From the NCBI GenBank assembly GCA_019802505.1, contig JAFMOC010000003.1:4654001-4718000 (forward strand): a stretch of 64,000 nt of DNA, written 5' to 3'. The notes under the pieces are model-generated. The model was not told the DNA's origin. It did not search any database and saw only the letters and a program-made list of their open reading frames with translations. The position numbers and the translations under genes were made by a program. This document shows positions 31,384 to 46,532 of this stretch, in pieces. The stretch comes from Corydoras sp. C115 (Eukaryota > Chordata > Actinopteri > Siluriformes > Callichthyidae). Each line of letters starts with the position of its first letter. Within the stretch, counting starts at the first letter, position 1.

Positions 31384-34300
31384 TATAAAACTAATTGGTG
31401 GGCATGGTGGTTAAGTGATTAGCATGGTTGATTCTCAGCACTGTGGATTCCCAGTTCGAATCCCATTCTTCGTGGAGTACTAAAATGAACCGGTAACAGG
31501 GTGAGGGTTGTGTCAAGAAGGGCATCCTCCATAAAACACTGGCTAAGTCTTAAATGCGAGTTCATCACTGTGGCGACCCCTAAATAATGAAGGGGAAAAA
31601 CACCGAAAGAAGAAAATAAAACTAATTTATCTTTGAGATTCTGATGTAGTTGTATGCTGTGTTGTATAAACAATTTGGTCAAAAAATAGTTTTAAGATAG
31701 CAGACACTCTACTGATATAAGGATTTCTCAAACTTTGGACTAAAGCAGATCACAACAGTTCCTGAAACTACTATAAGACATTTACCTGGAAATGTCCAGA
31801 GCCTTGTACAGAAAAGATGAGTAAGACCATGCTGCTCTCATGGAAGGCTCGGTTTAGTTTGTGTTCATTATTTGGTGTGGTGGACCAGATTCCCCTCCGC
31901 TGTGACAGCTCTATGTTCCTCATATTGCTGCTCTTCATGATGAAATAAGATTTACCACCCTGCAGTGGGACAGAGCAGAGGAAAGGTTCACAAAAACTGT
32001 AAAAATAAAGCATTTTGCACAATGTTTTTGGAAATCTCATTATTTCCTTATGTAAAATCACACAATCCTGTCCACAATCCTGGTAACCATCACTAGCATC
32101 AGCTGCAAACAATTGCGTAGATTTTCCACAAGGGATTTTGTGACCATTATGTAAAACAATCAAAGCTGCCCTGCACATTTAGCAGAAGTTTCTACCCTTG
32201 ACCTTTACAAAATGAGATTTCCTCACTGTTTAAGTGCAGTACACGTATGGCCCACAAGAGGGAAGCAGAGTTAATAATCCAAAGATGGCTGAAATGTTTA
32301 AATATTATTAAACAAGGCCCCTTATGGACCCAGATGTGCTTATGGTCAAGGGGGCTGTATAATGCATCATTACATGTATTACTTATTTATATCATTATAT
32401 GTCTTATTCTAGTTATTCTAGCAAATTTGATTACATGGACTAAATAGTTCATAAAATCTTTAAGTGGGACATTTAGCTTAGGTATAACATACGCACCTGA
32501 GAAGACGGGAGGGCAGCTGTACCTTGTTCTGAGGAAACAGAAGACGAACTAGCAGAAGGACTAATAAAGCAGGCACTGTCAAACTTCTCAAAGAGATGTT
32601 CGTCATTTGAGCGTTTGGTGTACAAACTCTTATCTCCTTGGCTCTTAGACTGAGAAATAACAGTAGTCACTCCTGAAGGCCTAGGGAACAAAATGTTTTA
32701 TTTTAATATTAATCTGTCGGCAATACTCTACCAGGCAATTTTTCGGGCTTTATTAATACAATGCATGTTGCCCTTGCTTGTAATTATTAAAGATGAACCT
32801 CCGGTTCAGCAGGAGAAAAAAATAATCTACTTTTTACGGTTCTTTTTACATTTTTAATCGTCTTTTTAAATATCGATTACTGGGGCTCTATGAATACTGT
32901 GTGCACAGGCAGGATCATCGATTACAAAAGCCTGTCTTGAATTAGTGGGAACAGTTTGCAACTGGATTTTGGTAGTCTAACAGAACTAGACAGAAGTGAA
33001 CTGTTTGACCAACTCAAGCGAGGCTAACTCAAACAAGTGCATTTCATAAGCTCACTTTGTGAAATAAGCTCCAGATCAAATCCTTTTACTATCCTGGTTT
33101 ATTAAAAAATAAAAAATAAAATAAAAATAAAAAACACTATGGTAAACTTCATTTTATGTCTGCTCAGGGTCGTGGTGAGTCAAATCAGTCCATAGCAGAG
33201 CAGAAACACATTCACTAAAGTCAATTTAATATTTTCAATTTAACCAAAACATAGATTTTTGGATTACAAGAGAAACCCATTTACCATTTAGCAAGGCATC
33301 CAAAACTGCTCATTTTTGCCAAACACAATATCTTTATACTATGCGGTCCTAGCACAACCCACTCAAAATGACATCAAACTTAAATACTGATGAGAATTTT
33401 TAACATCTTGCCTGCCTGATGCCTGGGCTTCATCTGTCATTTTCATTTCGGTTTTGCATCCATCTGTATTTCTCCAGTTACATGGTTGAGGGCGACTATC
33501 ATGGGGACTCATGGGTTTGGGCCTCTGACCAATACCCGTTGGTTGCTGAAGTCCAGCTGCCTGTTCTTCAGCACCAAGCACTGATATCACAGCATGAATG
33601 GTGGCCTCATCCACCGGTGACCATGGCTTAAAAGGGTAACAAATCCTCCTGAGGAAAAGACTCTGCCAGCGCTGCCTTAGCTGAAACACTAGCACCGCCA
33701 TCTGAAACACAGATAATTAAATTGTTGTTTATAACTGTCCTAGACAGTCACCACTCGAAACGGGGTCTAAACTGTTTGAACCCATCAGAAATTTCCATCT
33801 TTATACATAAATATGCGCTACAGTTTTATTAGATTTCACACCGAAAAGTAGTATGTAACCCTTTGCTTTCAACATCTGGTGTTAACTGTAAACATTTCAG
33901 TAATTGTTACTAAAACAAAATAAAATCAATTTTTGGTTTCATCCATCCATGTGATCTACATCAGACTGCAGATAGGCAGAGAGCAGCTTTTATCTTTTAG
34001 CTCTGTTATGCACATAACGGTGGCTCAGTGTTCTTCTAATGAGACAATAATAAACATTAAGATTAAAATGTTTTATATTAAGTTTAAACAAGCCAAGCCA
34101 GCACATGAAATAACAGAAAATGTGGTTCATCAGACCAGGCCAACTTTCTTCCATTGCTCTGTGTTTTGATGTATCCATGTCCATTGTTAGCACGACAAGC
34201 AGTGGGGACAGGGGTCAATATAGGCACCCAGACTGGTGTGTTGGATTGGTCCACATGGGCCAGCCTTTGATCTCCACATTCATTAATGAGCCTGGGCCAG

Positions 34301-37300
34301 CCCTGACTATGTTGTCATTTTACCATCGTTGCCTCTTTTAAACAACTTTTATAGATCCTGAACAGCAGCATATTTGGAGAAGTTTTAACAGCAGGGTGCG
34401 GTAATTCAGTGGTTAGGGTGTTGGGCTATCAATCTGAAGTTGTGGGTTTAAATCGCAGGCCCACTGAAGTCACCACTGTGGGTCCTTGAGCAAGGGCCTT
34501 AAACCTTATTGCTCCAGGGGTGCTGTGGTTAACCCTGTACTCTGACCCAATCCATCAAGTTGGGTCCATCCATCCATCATCTTCCGGTTTATCCTCTACT
34601 AGGGTCGCAGTGGAGTTCCCCATGCCCATCCAGGGGAGAACGTTTTGGCCGCTGGGCAGATACACCCAGGACAGGGTGCCAATCTATCGTTGGGCACACT
34701 CACACGAACACACTATATACAGTGCAATTTGGAGGATTCAGTTGAACTTCAACCATGTTTTTGGATTGTGGGAGGAAAACGGAGAAATCCCACAGGGAGA
34801 ACACGGAACCCCCTCTCAGATTGGGATTCGAACCGGGAATCCCGAGCGCTGAGAGGCGTATGTGCTAACCACGAAGCCACCTATTCATAAGTCACTTTGG
34901 ATAAAAGTATCTGCTAAATGACTACATTAAATTTAATTTAACCCAGTTGTATTGATCACAATGTGGCCCTTGTCAAACTCATCTAATCCTGAAAGCAGTT
35001 AATTATTCCTGCCTCTAACACGCCAACAATGAGAATAAAATGTTTACTCGCCACCCAAACAAACCCTCCTTCTAACAGGTGATGTAATAATGAAATAACT
35101 AATGTTATTCACTTCACACATCTTAATGTTATGCCTGGTTGGTGTATTAGATTTTACTAATTACTCTGAAATTTATAACTTTGTTTCTATATACCTCTTT
35201 ATCTAAATTAAAATTAAGCCACTCATCAATCTTCATTTGAGCCAAGTCTTCTGTAGAATGATCCTCAATCTCACTGTCACTGCTCTCAAACAATGCCTCT
35301 TCTAACACTGCAACACACAAAGACAGACACACACTGTGCAGAGTAATTCAACATACACCTAAACAATCATGATTATTTTGCAATACAAAGATAAACATTT
35401 GGTTTAATGATCTAACAATTTCTTGTTTATATTTACAATATTAAGCTAATTGTATTGTCTTTCTATGTGGTCAGGACCAATTCTAAACAGTTCTGCTCTA
35501 CAGCATGACAGTAACTATGGACAGTAGAGGCTTTTACTTCCTTTAACATGGACTAAATTTTCTTCTTCTTAAACAGGCAGTCATGTGTTTGTGGTTAAGT
35601 AACCAGCCTTGTGACCTGAAGGTCTCCGGTTCGATTCCCAGTCCCATGAAGTACTATCGCTATAGTGCCCCCCCCCCCCCCCCCCCGATTGCTCCCCGGG
35701 CGCCGTATTCAAGGCTGCCCACCGCTCCGGGCACGTTTGCTCACTTCACCAGTGTGTATATATGTGTGTTTCACTGCACAGATGGGTTAAATTGGGTTGG
35801 GTTAAATTCTTCATTGTTACTTGAATCACCAGTCCTAAACACGCTGCATTGGCCCTCAAAGTCTCCCTCAAATCTGACTACCTTAATAAGTCAATTGAAA
35901 ATAAAAATGAGTTAAGTTTCTCATTGTGTGTTACCTCTAGGGATGGAAGGTTCCTCAAAGGCATTGATGGGTAGTTTGGCACACCCTCCAAACAGTGCCA
36001 CAGTAACTGGAGTAACTACAGTGCAACAACGAACACTGGCTATCCGATGAGCTCGTGTCATTTCATCATATATTAGCCAGTCAGTGGGCAGACACTGAAC
36101 TGCAGCAGCTTGACCATTAGTGGGAGGAATCTAAAAAATATATATACTGTTTATTGATTTCTTATAAGCATTAACACAAAACATAGCGAGCTTAGCTGAT
36201 ATTTTGACAAATGGCAAAAAGTTTTGCTTTGCTGGTTAAATTTTCAATTATTTTAAGCAGATTCAATAGACACATCATACAGTCATAGGCACCCCTATTA
36301 ATCTTAATCATTTTTAGTTCTAAATATTTGGCTATTTGCAACAGCCATTTCAGTTTGATATATCTAATAACTGATGGACAGGTTAATATTTCAGGATTGA
36401 AATGAGGTTTATTGTACTAACAGAAAATGTGCAATATGCATTAAACCAAAATTTGAAAGGTGCAAAAGTATGGGTACCCTTATCATTTTATTGATTTGAA
36501 TACTCCTAACTACTTTTTACTGACTTACTGAAGCACAAAGTTGGTTTGGTAACCTCATTGAGCTTTAAACTCCATAGCCAGGTGTATCCAATCATGAGTA
36601 AATGAATTTAAGGTGGCTAATTGCAAGTTGTTCTCCTATTTGAATCTCTTCTGAAGAGTGGCATCATGGGCTCCTCAAAACAACTCTCAAATGATCTGAA
36701 AACAAAGATTGTTCAACATAGTTGTTCAGGGGAAGGATACAAAAAGTTATCTCAGAGATTTAACCTGTCAGTTTCCACTGTGCACATAGGAACATAGTAA
36801 GGAAATGGAAGACCACAGGGACACTTCTTGTTAAGCTCAGAAGTGGCAGGCCAAGAAAAATATCAGAAAGGCAGAGGAGAAGAATGGTGAGAACAGTCAA
36901 GTACAATCCACAGACCACCTCCAAAGAGCTGCAGCATCATCTTGCTGCAGATGGTGTCACTGTGCATCGGTCAACAATACAGCGCACTTTGGACAAGGAG
37001 AAGCTGTATGGGAGAGTGATACGAAAGAAGCCGTTTCTGCAAGCACGCCACAAACAGAGTCACCTGAGGTATGCAACAGCACATTTTGACAAGCCAGCTT
37101 CATTTTGGAAGAAGGTCCTGTGGACTGATGAAACAGTTGCTTTTATTTTTTTTATTTGTTTGGTCATACAAAAAGGCGTTATGCATGGCATCAAAAAAAT
37201 GCAACACACAGCATTCCAAGAAAAACACTTTCTACCCACTGTAAAATTTGGTGGAGGTTCCATCATGCTTTGGGGCTGTGTGGTCAATGCCGGCACCAGG

Positions 37301-40300
37301 AATCTTGTTAAAGTTGAGGGTCGCATGGATTCCACTCAGTATCAGCAGATTCTTGAGAATAATGTTCAAGAATCAGTGACGAAGTTTAAGTTACGCCGGG
37401 GATGGATATTTCAGCAAGACAATGATCCAAAACACCGCTCCAAATCTACTCAGGCATTCATGCAGAGGAACAATTACAATGTTCTGGAATGGCCATCCCA
37501 GTCCCCAGACCTGAATATCATTGAACATCTGTGGGATGATTTGAAGCGGGCTGTCCATGCTCTATGACCACCAAACTTAACTGAACTGGAATTGTTTTGT
37601 AAAGAGGAATGGTCAAAAATACCTTCATCCAGGATCCAAGAACTGATTAAAAGCTACAGGAAGCGACTACAGGCTGTTATTTTTGCAAAAGGAGGATCTA
37701 CTAAATATTAAATGTCTCTTTTCTGTTGAGGTGCCCATACATTTGCACCTGTCAAATTTTGGTTTAATGCATATTGCAGATTTTCTGTTAGTACAATAAA
37801 CCTCATTTCAATCCTGAAATATTACTGTGAAATATTAGATATATTAAATATATTAGATATATTAAACTGAAATGGCTGTTGCAAACACCCAAATATTTAG
37901 AAATAAAAATGATTAAGATTAATAGGGGTGCTCAAACTTTTGCATATGACTGTATATAATCACAAACATTTAAAACTTTTACAACAATTTACAGCTATTT
38001 ATAACACTTAATATAAATGAGAAGTCTGGGGGAAGTGAAAAAGTAAAATTAGAGTTTTTTGTTTTTAAGATTTAACCACTGACCTTCTTATACTGGGGCT
38101 GGCTGAGAACAGATGTAGGATGGAAGCGAACTTTCTTCTCTTTGGCACCTTTGAGTGTTAAGTTGTCCCGGTCAACGTGGATCACTTTTGGATACATACC
38201 TGCCACAAGTGCTGCCTTTACCACTGACCAATTCTCAGAGTTCAGATTTACATCACGGATATCACATCCACCGCGAGCCCGCACAAAACCTGACCACCAA
38301 AAGACCACATTGAAATACTGGGTTGTAAGCATTGAGATGACATACATTTATGAATATACACACACACACACACAGAACCTGTACACCTGCTAAAATTTTG
38401 GTCTTAGGCTTCAGTCATCATAACTTTAATAACCCTAAGATTGTTCAAAAATTTAACTTTTTTCAGTTGCTATTACCATAATTTAACTTAGTTTTAAAAA
38501 CACACAGACATGCATGTTGTTATTATTAAAAGTACCTATGGCACGAAGCTGGCCCAGCAGCTGTGTGCGCATCCCGAAAATGATCTCCATGGTGGCCTGC
38601 GACAGATAGTTCTTTTCACAGAAAGTTCTCTCCCAGCCATCATTACGGGCCTTTTGCCATGCCTAAAACATATAAGCATTTTATCACATAAGCAAATAGG
38701 TAATTGTGTATATTCTGTTTTACGACTGCAGTTCATACACAGCATACTTCATTTAATCAGTGTCATTTATTTATAATAAAACGTAAGTCAGTATATTCAC
38801 TTGAAATGCTCGGAGCAAGGCCATGTGGTCACTGAAAGTGTTTGCAGAGAAGCGCCTTTGGCACAGCATAGCAGCCCGTTTCTGTGAGGCCTGGCTGGGT
38901 AACACAAATGGATCCCTATAGGCCAAAGTGCAGGCAATGGTGAGAATTGGGTCCAGGCACTTAAGCACCACGGCACAAAGCATCATCTTTCCAAGGTGTG
39001 GCTCAACAGGGAGATCAGCCAGGTGGTAGCCCAACTCTGTCAGATCCTCCCATGGATCCATGGCATCTATGGTCTGTGGAAAAACAAGGAAGTTAAAGTG
39101 ATATTTAAAGTAAAGTAATCTTTTGACTTAAACATTTAAAGATGTTAAAAAATTATTAATAAAACTAAAGACTTTTTATAACGACTTTTTATATAAAGTT
39201 TTTATAACGTCTTAAAATACACAGACAGGATGGGGCAGTAATTACATCTTCATAAAAAATACCAACTACTATCAGAAAAGATAAGACTGTAAGATTACAA
39301 AGAAAAAAAAAAGTCTCTTGAGCTGTCTCTTACACAACACATGCAGACACATCCACTTTTATTAAAACATACCTTAAGGATTTGCACCGCATTATTGACA
39401 CTGAGTAATGGTGGTGGCTCTGGAGCTTTGGCCAGGAAGTCAGCAATAGGGCAATTTATAGGAGCCAAAAGCTTACTGTGAAGACAGAGTTCCTGCCAGA
39501 GAAAAAGAGAAAGGGGTAAAAAGTCAAGTCAAGAAAACATTTTAAACATTATCAGCCATGTCTAACCATACACTGAACCCAACATCAGTATAAGGGTTTA
39601 AAGAACAACAAGTTTGCTCCATCCCAATTTACTGTTGTTTCCAATGAATCAGCACACACAACCTTAATAAAACAACAACAATTAAGAGTATACAGAAATG
39701 CAAATTTAATACCATCACAGTTGGTACAGTGATGACTGCATTAATCAAAATGTTGACACTGGTCAACAGTTCAAAAACACGAGTTAGCTGTCGTGGTGGT
39801 ATGGATATAACAAGTTTATTTGTTATCCTTATAACCTGAGATTGCACGTCAGAAAAAAAATATACATGTGGAAAAATCCAGGGAACTGCCAAAAATATTA
39901 CAAACAACAAAAAGTTGAGATAAAATTCTGTCAATTACTTCCCTAGTAACAATGTTTTATGTATAAATCCTTAACAAGCTTTAAAGCAGTGACAGGATAA
40001 TTCAGATTACAGTCTGACAAATTAAGCACTACATCAAATTAACCCACTAATACTGACTTTAGACAACCGATATTTCCACATTAAAGCTTTTACCTGTAAC
40101 GGCATACGCAGCAGTTGAGGGACCTGGTACTCCAGCATGTTTTTGAAACGTAGCCGACTAAACAAATGGAAACAGATTCCAGGTCTGCACCGTCCAGCTC
40201 TAGAACAGAAAAACAGAAATTAAAAATGTATTAACTGACTATAAAACAAAAAGCTGTTGAAATTTAACTGTATTATTGTAAATGAAATGCAATAAAGCAT

Positions 40301-43300
40301 ATGAAAACAAAACGTTATTTCATAAAAATTAATTTAAACCCAGAAATGAATTGACAAATTAAATAAAAATACACACAAACAAAAATTCAGTAAAGTTACA
40401 ATAAGTATAATTTGCTTTGCCATCTATAAAACTTTTCCAATGGCAACATATTACATAACCTTTTCGTAAAACATTATTCTTTGTGCATTTGTAGCCATTA
40501 ACCTTGTAATAACATAACAGGTCATCTAATAAAAAAGGATTAGATAACTAACACAAAAGAAAATGTGGAACACGCACCTTCCTTTCCGCTGTAATGCACT
40601 CGCCTTCGAAATCCACACCATCTTTAACATGGTCAGATGATTTAAGGCATCAAATGCTTTCTGTCAAAAAGACACCATAATGAAATTAAAGAACAGATAT
40701 TTACAAATCGCAGGTTTTTCAAAAACTGAGAAAATGCAAAATTAGGAACCTCTTTAACTTTGCCAGAGTCAATGACAAAGACAACATCATTAACAGTGAT
40801 GCTGGTCTCTGCAATGTTGGTTGACAGAATCTTTAATGAGAAAAAGCAGTTGTTATGAACCGAAAATTGAGCTTATTCTGAATGTACAAAACAAGATGCA
40901 CTTACAATTTTGCGCACGCCACTTGGTGTAGGTTTTAATACTTTCCTCTGATCAGCAGTCTGCATATTAGAGTGAAGTGTAAATACTTGGAACCTGATCG
41001 GTCACAAAAAATAGAGCATTAACTCGGGTAACACTGACAGGAAACTGATTTTCGCCTTTAACTACCAGCAAAAAGTATATTTTAAAATATTTTTACTACA
41101 GCTTTTTAGCAAATGCTATGAGTCAAATCAGTTAAGATTCATGTAGAAAAGCTGCTTTCATACAAAAATAAACAAGGGTAAAATTTTAAATGGACGTATT
41201 AGAATAGATTCAATTTGATGTTGCTCTTTCTCTCCTGCTTAAATTAATATTTATTTTAACAATTTCATTAATTTCTCATATTTTATTTACAACTAGGAAA
41301 AACTGATAATTTAACACGGATGACATTTTTTTAAGCACCACCATCAACACATGATACATATATATATTTTTATTTTATAGCAATCCAGTACACATAGATT
41401 ACTACTTATGGATTCATTTCCATGATAAAAGCAACTGGTCAATTTAATTATGAAGGAATAGAGGGTCCATGTGTCCACGTGAATGTGTATCCAATAGGCC
41501 AACAGGAACAAAAATGTTAGTAATGGAGTTGAAGGTTAAATTCTTACAAATGTTTTAAATCCATAAGTAAGTAAAATGTGCTATTAATTGTTTTAATCGC
41601 GAAGGTAAAGATGTATAACCACCTACTCATTTACATTTAAAGTCATAAAAAACTGAATATTATTATACAATAAGATTATTGGACAATAGTTTAAACATAT
41701 TTTTGGCCTCAAATCTTTGTATGTGCTTCAGCTCACATTTACGAATGACACTATACAGCTCGGTGGCAATATGAAAAAAAAACAAAAAAACAATAAATTC
41801 TTTCAATTTGGTCATCAAGGATTAAACTATAAAAGACCAAGGTTTCAATAAATAACTGGTATTGTGCATTATTTTGTCTCCTTTGTTCAGCTAGGTTCTC
41901 TTTATCTGCTCCTAGACCTTGTGAGACCTTCTGCTGATATAAAGGATACATCATCTGAGATTTTTTTTTTTTTTTTTGCAATTTGAATGGTAATCTGACT
42001 GCACTGATGTATTAAACTTGTTTGCTTTTACGTTATTTACAGGAACAGTTCTACGGATTATTATAGCCTATTCCTGTTAATTGTGCTTTTATTTAATTTG
42101 AATTATTCTGCCAATGCGTGACAGGGGAGAAAAAAGAGGAGGAAAAAAAGAGAGAGGGTAAAAAGAAACAACCTATACATACATTCCGATATACATATAT
42201 ACATAGGTATATACATACCTATACACATACATACCGATACACATACAAACATACACAAATACACACACACTCACCCCCCACACATAAAAAAAAAAAAAAA
42301 TAATAAATAAATAAATAAATAAAATCTTTACAGCAACTGTTCAAGTAAGCACAATATAAATCTGAGAATGTTTACATTGCTATTTCACAGGTGACATGAT
42401 AAGATGAAATAGCATTTTTTAAAAACCTACCTGTTTTGATGTTCTGCAAATCTTTTGTCGTCATAAATAATGCGATCTCGAAGTCCAACTATCTCATCAT
42501 ATCCTGGTAAAAATATTAAAACTGCACCTGAGGAGAAAATGAAAACTACATCTGATCAAGCAGATATTGTGGTTACATTGTGTTTTAATTTCATTACATT
42601 TTTTAAGCAACAATAAATTTTACAGCAGAAAAGCATTTTAAAGATTGTTCTGTACAGTGTTACATGTAAAATCATATTAACAGATTTAACAGTTTCAATA
42701 GGAATTGACTTGGTACACCTTATAAAATATACAATATTTTTCAAATTAATCATAAAGGGAAAAACAAAACTGTAGAATATTTATTTACATCTAGAAAATC
42801 ATGAGTGCATTTTTTTGCCTGACTTGTGACTTTATTTTGGCTAATTCCAAACAAACATTATTTAAATTTAACTAAAAACTCTCCTGCCACTGGGTTATAG
42901 AACAAAACCGCATTTTACAAACTTCATGACAAAACTAATCATTATTTGTGTATCACTGACACTGCTGCGTGATGTTAACAATCAGACCGCTCAGTGTTCA
43001 TTTATAAAAAAAATAAATAGAATAAAATAATATAAAATAGGCGGCACGGTGGCTTAGTGGTTAGCACGTTCACCACTCAGCGCTAGGGATTCTCGGTTCG
43101 AATCCTCATCTGGGTGGAGTTTCCATGTTCTCCCCGTGGGTTTCCTCCGGGTTCTCCGGTTTCCTCCCACAGTCCAAAAACATGGATCAAGTCAATTGAG
43201 TTCTCCATATTGCCCCATATAGAGTGTGTGTGTGTGAGTGAGTGTGTGCCCAGCGATGGATTGGCGTCCTGTCCTGGGTGTATCTGCCCAGCGCCTGAAA

Positions 43301-46300
43301 CGTGCTCCCCTGGATGGGCATGGGGAACCCCCCTCGAACCCCTAATATAGGATAAAGCGAAAGATAATGAATGAATGACTGAATAATATAAAATATTTTT
43401 TTTTATTACAATTGCCAGTTTATTTGTCTAAGATGATTCATTCATCATTTGTTGTTTTCTGTAAATAAGCAAAATTTTGTGGACAATTAGCTTTTAGTTT
43501 TGGCAATAATAGTCACTTAATTTTTTTAGTGTAATGTTTGATATGTACCCTGTTAACCAAAGAACAAAAACCTGGTCTCAGAAGCTTTAATATCTTACAC
43601 ATAGCCACAAACATTATTGAGGTTACATCTCTGCAATTTGAAATTCCTTTAAGGCTGAATATAATTATAATTATTTACTTAAGAGGGTGATTGTCACTCA
43701 TTCCTGACTTCCTTACCCTCATCAGAGCTTCGGCAAATGTTGTAAAGCAAATGCATGATGAGGTCCAGATCCACCTTCTCATCATCAAAGCTGTGGTGGT
43801 ATGCCTTCAGGAGCTCCTGATCCTCAGCACTCAGCTCTCCGCTGGCTGACTGGACCAAAGAAGATTCGTCCAGTTGACCAGCCTCTAAAGATGAGCTGAA
43901 ATGACACAAGCAAAATCAGTAATAATAAACACAAGAGATCAAATGTTACTATGTATGACTGCTCTATGAACCTACTACTTACATAGCTTAAATACTCTAA
44001 ACTATTTAACAAATCTATTTTTTTATTTATTCTAATTAAGTCTGTGGAATGTGCTAGAAAATGTCACAAAAATCACTAAGCAAAGCTTGAGGAAAAAAAA
44101 AACAAAAAACTATGGTGAGGTCTCCTTATTCAAAACTGACATGTCATGATAAAGTGGGCAAAAATTAGCTAGTAGCCATCACGAGACATTCCATACAATA
44201 AATTTTGTGTTATTTTTTTACATACAAATTATAGAATCATGTCCACATATAGTACTGAACTGTGGGCTTGACTGACTTACAAAAATAAGTGTTAATTAAA
44301 AAATTTTATTCATTGTTAATGCATGAAACACTGGATCTTAAGGGGTCTCCCGACATGTCGAGTACAAAAATGCTACGAAACTTCCACATCTCAATTCCAT
44401 CAGAATGCATCATATAAGGTAGATCTTTACTATTTCCTTTAAGACTTGTTAATATGAATTAAAGTACAGAATTTCTAACATTATTTTTATTTACAGTTTT
44501 ACTTACATGTGTGACTCTAGAAGATCCACTGCTTCAGTTTGGTTAAAATGTTTGGCCCAGTCAACAGCAGTCCTGCAGTACAAAAACAGACAATGGAGAT
44601 TCAGAGAACAATGTACGAACACTCAGTTTTTTCAGAATTGATGTAATCTACATTGATCAACATTTAAAGGATTTTTGTAAGGGGTACACTAGGTCACTAG
44701 AACAGTGTTTTACAAAATAACCAAAGTATTTCAACACGAAACCTTTATTAGATCATAATTAGAGAGAAGCAATGACTGTAGCACAGTTAAAGATTACAAC
44801 AAACTTTTCTGAATGTTACAACAGACTGTTACAACCAGAAACTGTACAGGTCATTGCTTTGAATGACTTTAGCACATCTGCGGCCACAGCACACTACTTG
44901 TCTCTCACAATGATCTGCTGTGATTTTGGTCCACTCTTCTTCCAGTCTCTTCCACAGTTCTGTGACTGTTGTGGTTTCTTTGCCATAATTTTGTCACCAA
45001 GCATTTTAAAGAGGTTTCCTATTGGGTCTATATCAGGACTCAAGCAACTGCTTTACCCGTTTCGCTGTGTGACAGGGGTATTGTCTGGCATAAACAGTGC
45101 TGGCTGATTTAGCGATAAAGCAAGCGAGGAACTACATGTTGTTGAAGAAGGTTCTGATAGATCTGTCATATATAAGTCTGAAAGTTAACAAAGGTTTTGT
45201 GGACAGATGAAAATAAAAAAACGCTATGTTAAGAAAACGCTGTATATCAATGTGCAGAACTAATGGACAAATAGTGAAATCACTGAAAACTTTTAGTTGA
45301 GAAAAAGTTTAGTTATTGTTGCACAAGAAGGTCACGCCATATACTAAAAGCAAAGGTTTATATACTTTTACCACTCACATAACTGTAATTATTGAATTAT
45401 TTACCTGAATAACCACCTCTAATGTTTAATCTCATTTGTTTGATTTGTTTTTTTTTTATCTACTTTTTGAAAATATGATCAAATTAAGGTTTAAACTTAT
45501 GCAGGAAATATAAAAAAATCTAATGGGTTTATAAAAAGGTTTACTTTCACTGACATGAATTAGTTCGGCAAAGGTGGCCAAATTGGCCACAGTGGCTGTG
45601 ATGGACCCCATCTATTTTTATATACAGCTGTACACTTTGCAAGCCACGTTTTTGTTACTCAGACTTACTCTTTACTAACAAATTGCACTAAAACTAGTCG
45701 GTTAATTGTAATAGAGTAATGTTCGCACCAGCCGTTAGAAGCTTTGATGTGAACGCTGGCTCCTATGCTAAGAAGTTGCTCCATCTGGCTGACAAAACCT
45801 CTTCCTGCAGCCACCATCAGAGGAGTGGCGCTCGTCTCGCTATGCCTGTAGTCCACTGAAACAAGCCAGACAAAGAAACATGCCATTAGAATAGAGTGGA
45901 AAATCTGACTTATGATTGGGTATGAGAAGCTGATAGCATGATGTGTGAATACAATACCGCTGATGTTCTCATTAAGGATCAGGTTAAAAAGCTGCACAAA
46001 ATTGTCAGCATTTTGCTGCAGAAAAATGTCCGAGATGCAGGCATCCATTTCCTTCAACAGCCATGGCTCCAGCATGGTCTGGTCTTTTTCAATCTGCACA
46101 CATACATCACTTTTATAGTAAAATAAATGGCAAAAACCTCACAGTGTTTCACAGAAGTGGGAGGGCTGGGTCTGAAAATATAATCATAAATTATACATAT
46201 GTATAGCTCAATGCTGATTAAATACAAAGACATGACTGTATAGTGCAACTTGTACAAAGCAGTCTCTCCTTGAATAGGAATTCAAGACACTAACAAGTAG

Positions 46301-46437
46301 CAAACTTCGATGAAGTACAAATCATACATCAACAAACATTTGAAAAAGATTAGCTAAAAAATGTTAACATAATAATTATAATGAGAGGTTTGGTAATCTA
46401 ATATTAAGAAAAGCAAAAAAAACAAAAAAATACAAAA

Positions 46438-46532
<95 letters not shown>

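Larger units (their letters stand above)
30706..33701 (-). other. ythdc2: ythdc2 exons 25-28: linker and YTH domain
   Basis: Exons 25-26 encode the Ser-rich linker after the OB-fold; the exon 25 donor is GC (33411-33410). Exons 27-28 encode the YTH domain that binds N6-methyladenosine: [36 protein letters not shown], and [15 protein letters not shown]. The Trp residues in GIWSTT and in the exon 28 segment are where the family forms its aromatic cage. Confidence 0.93.
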
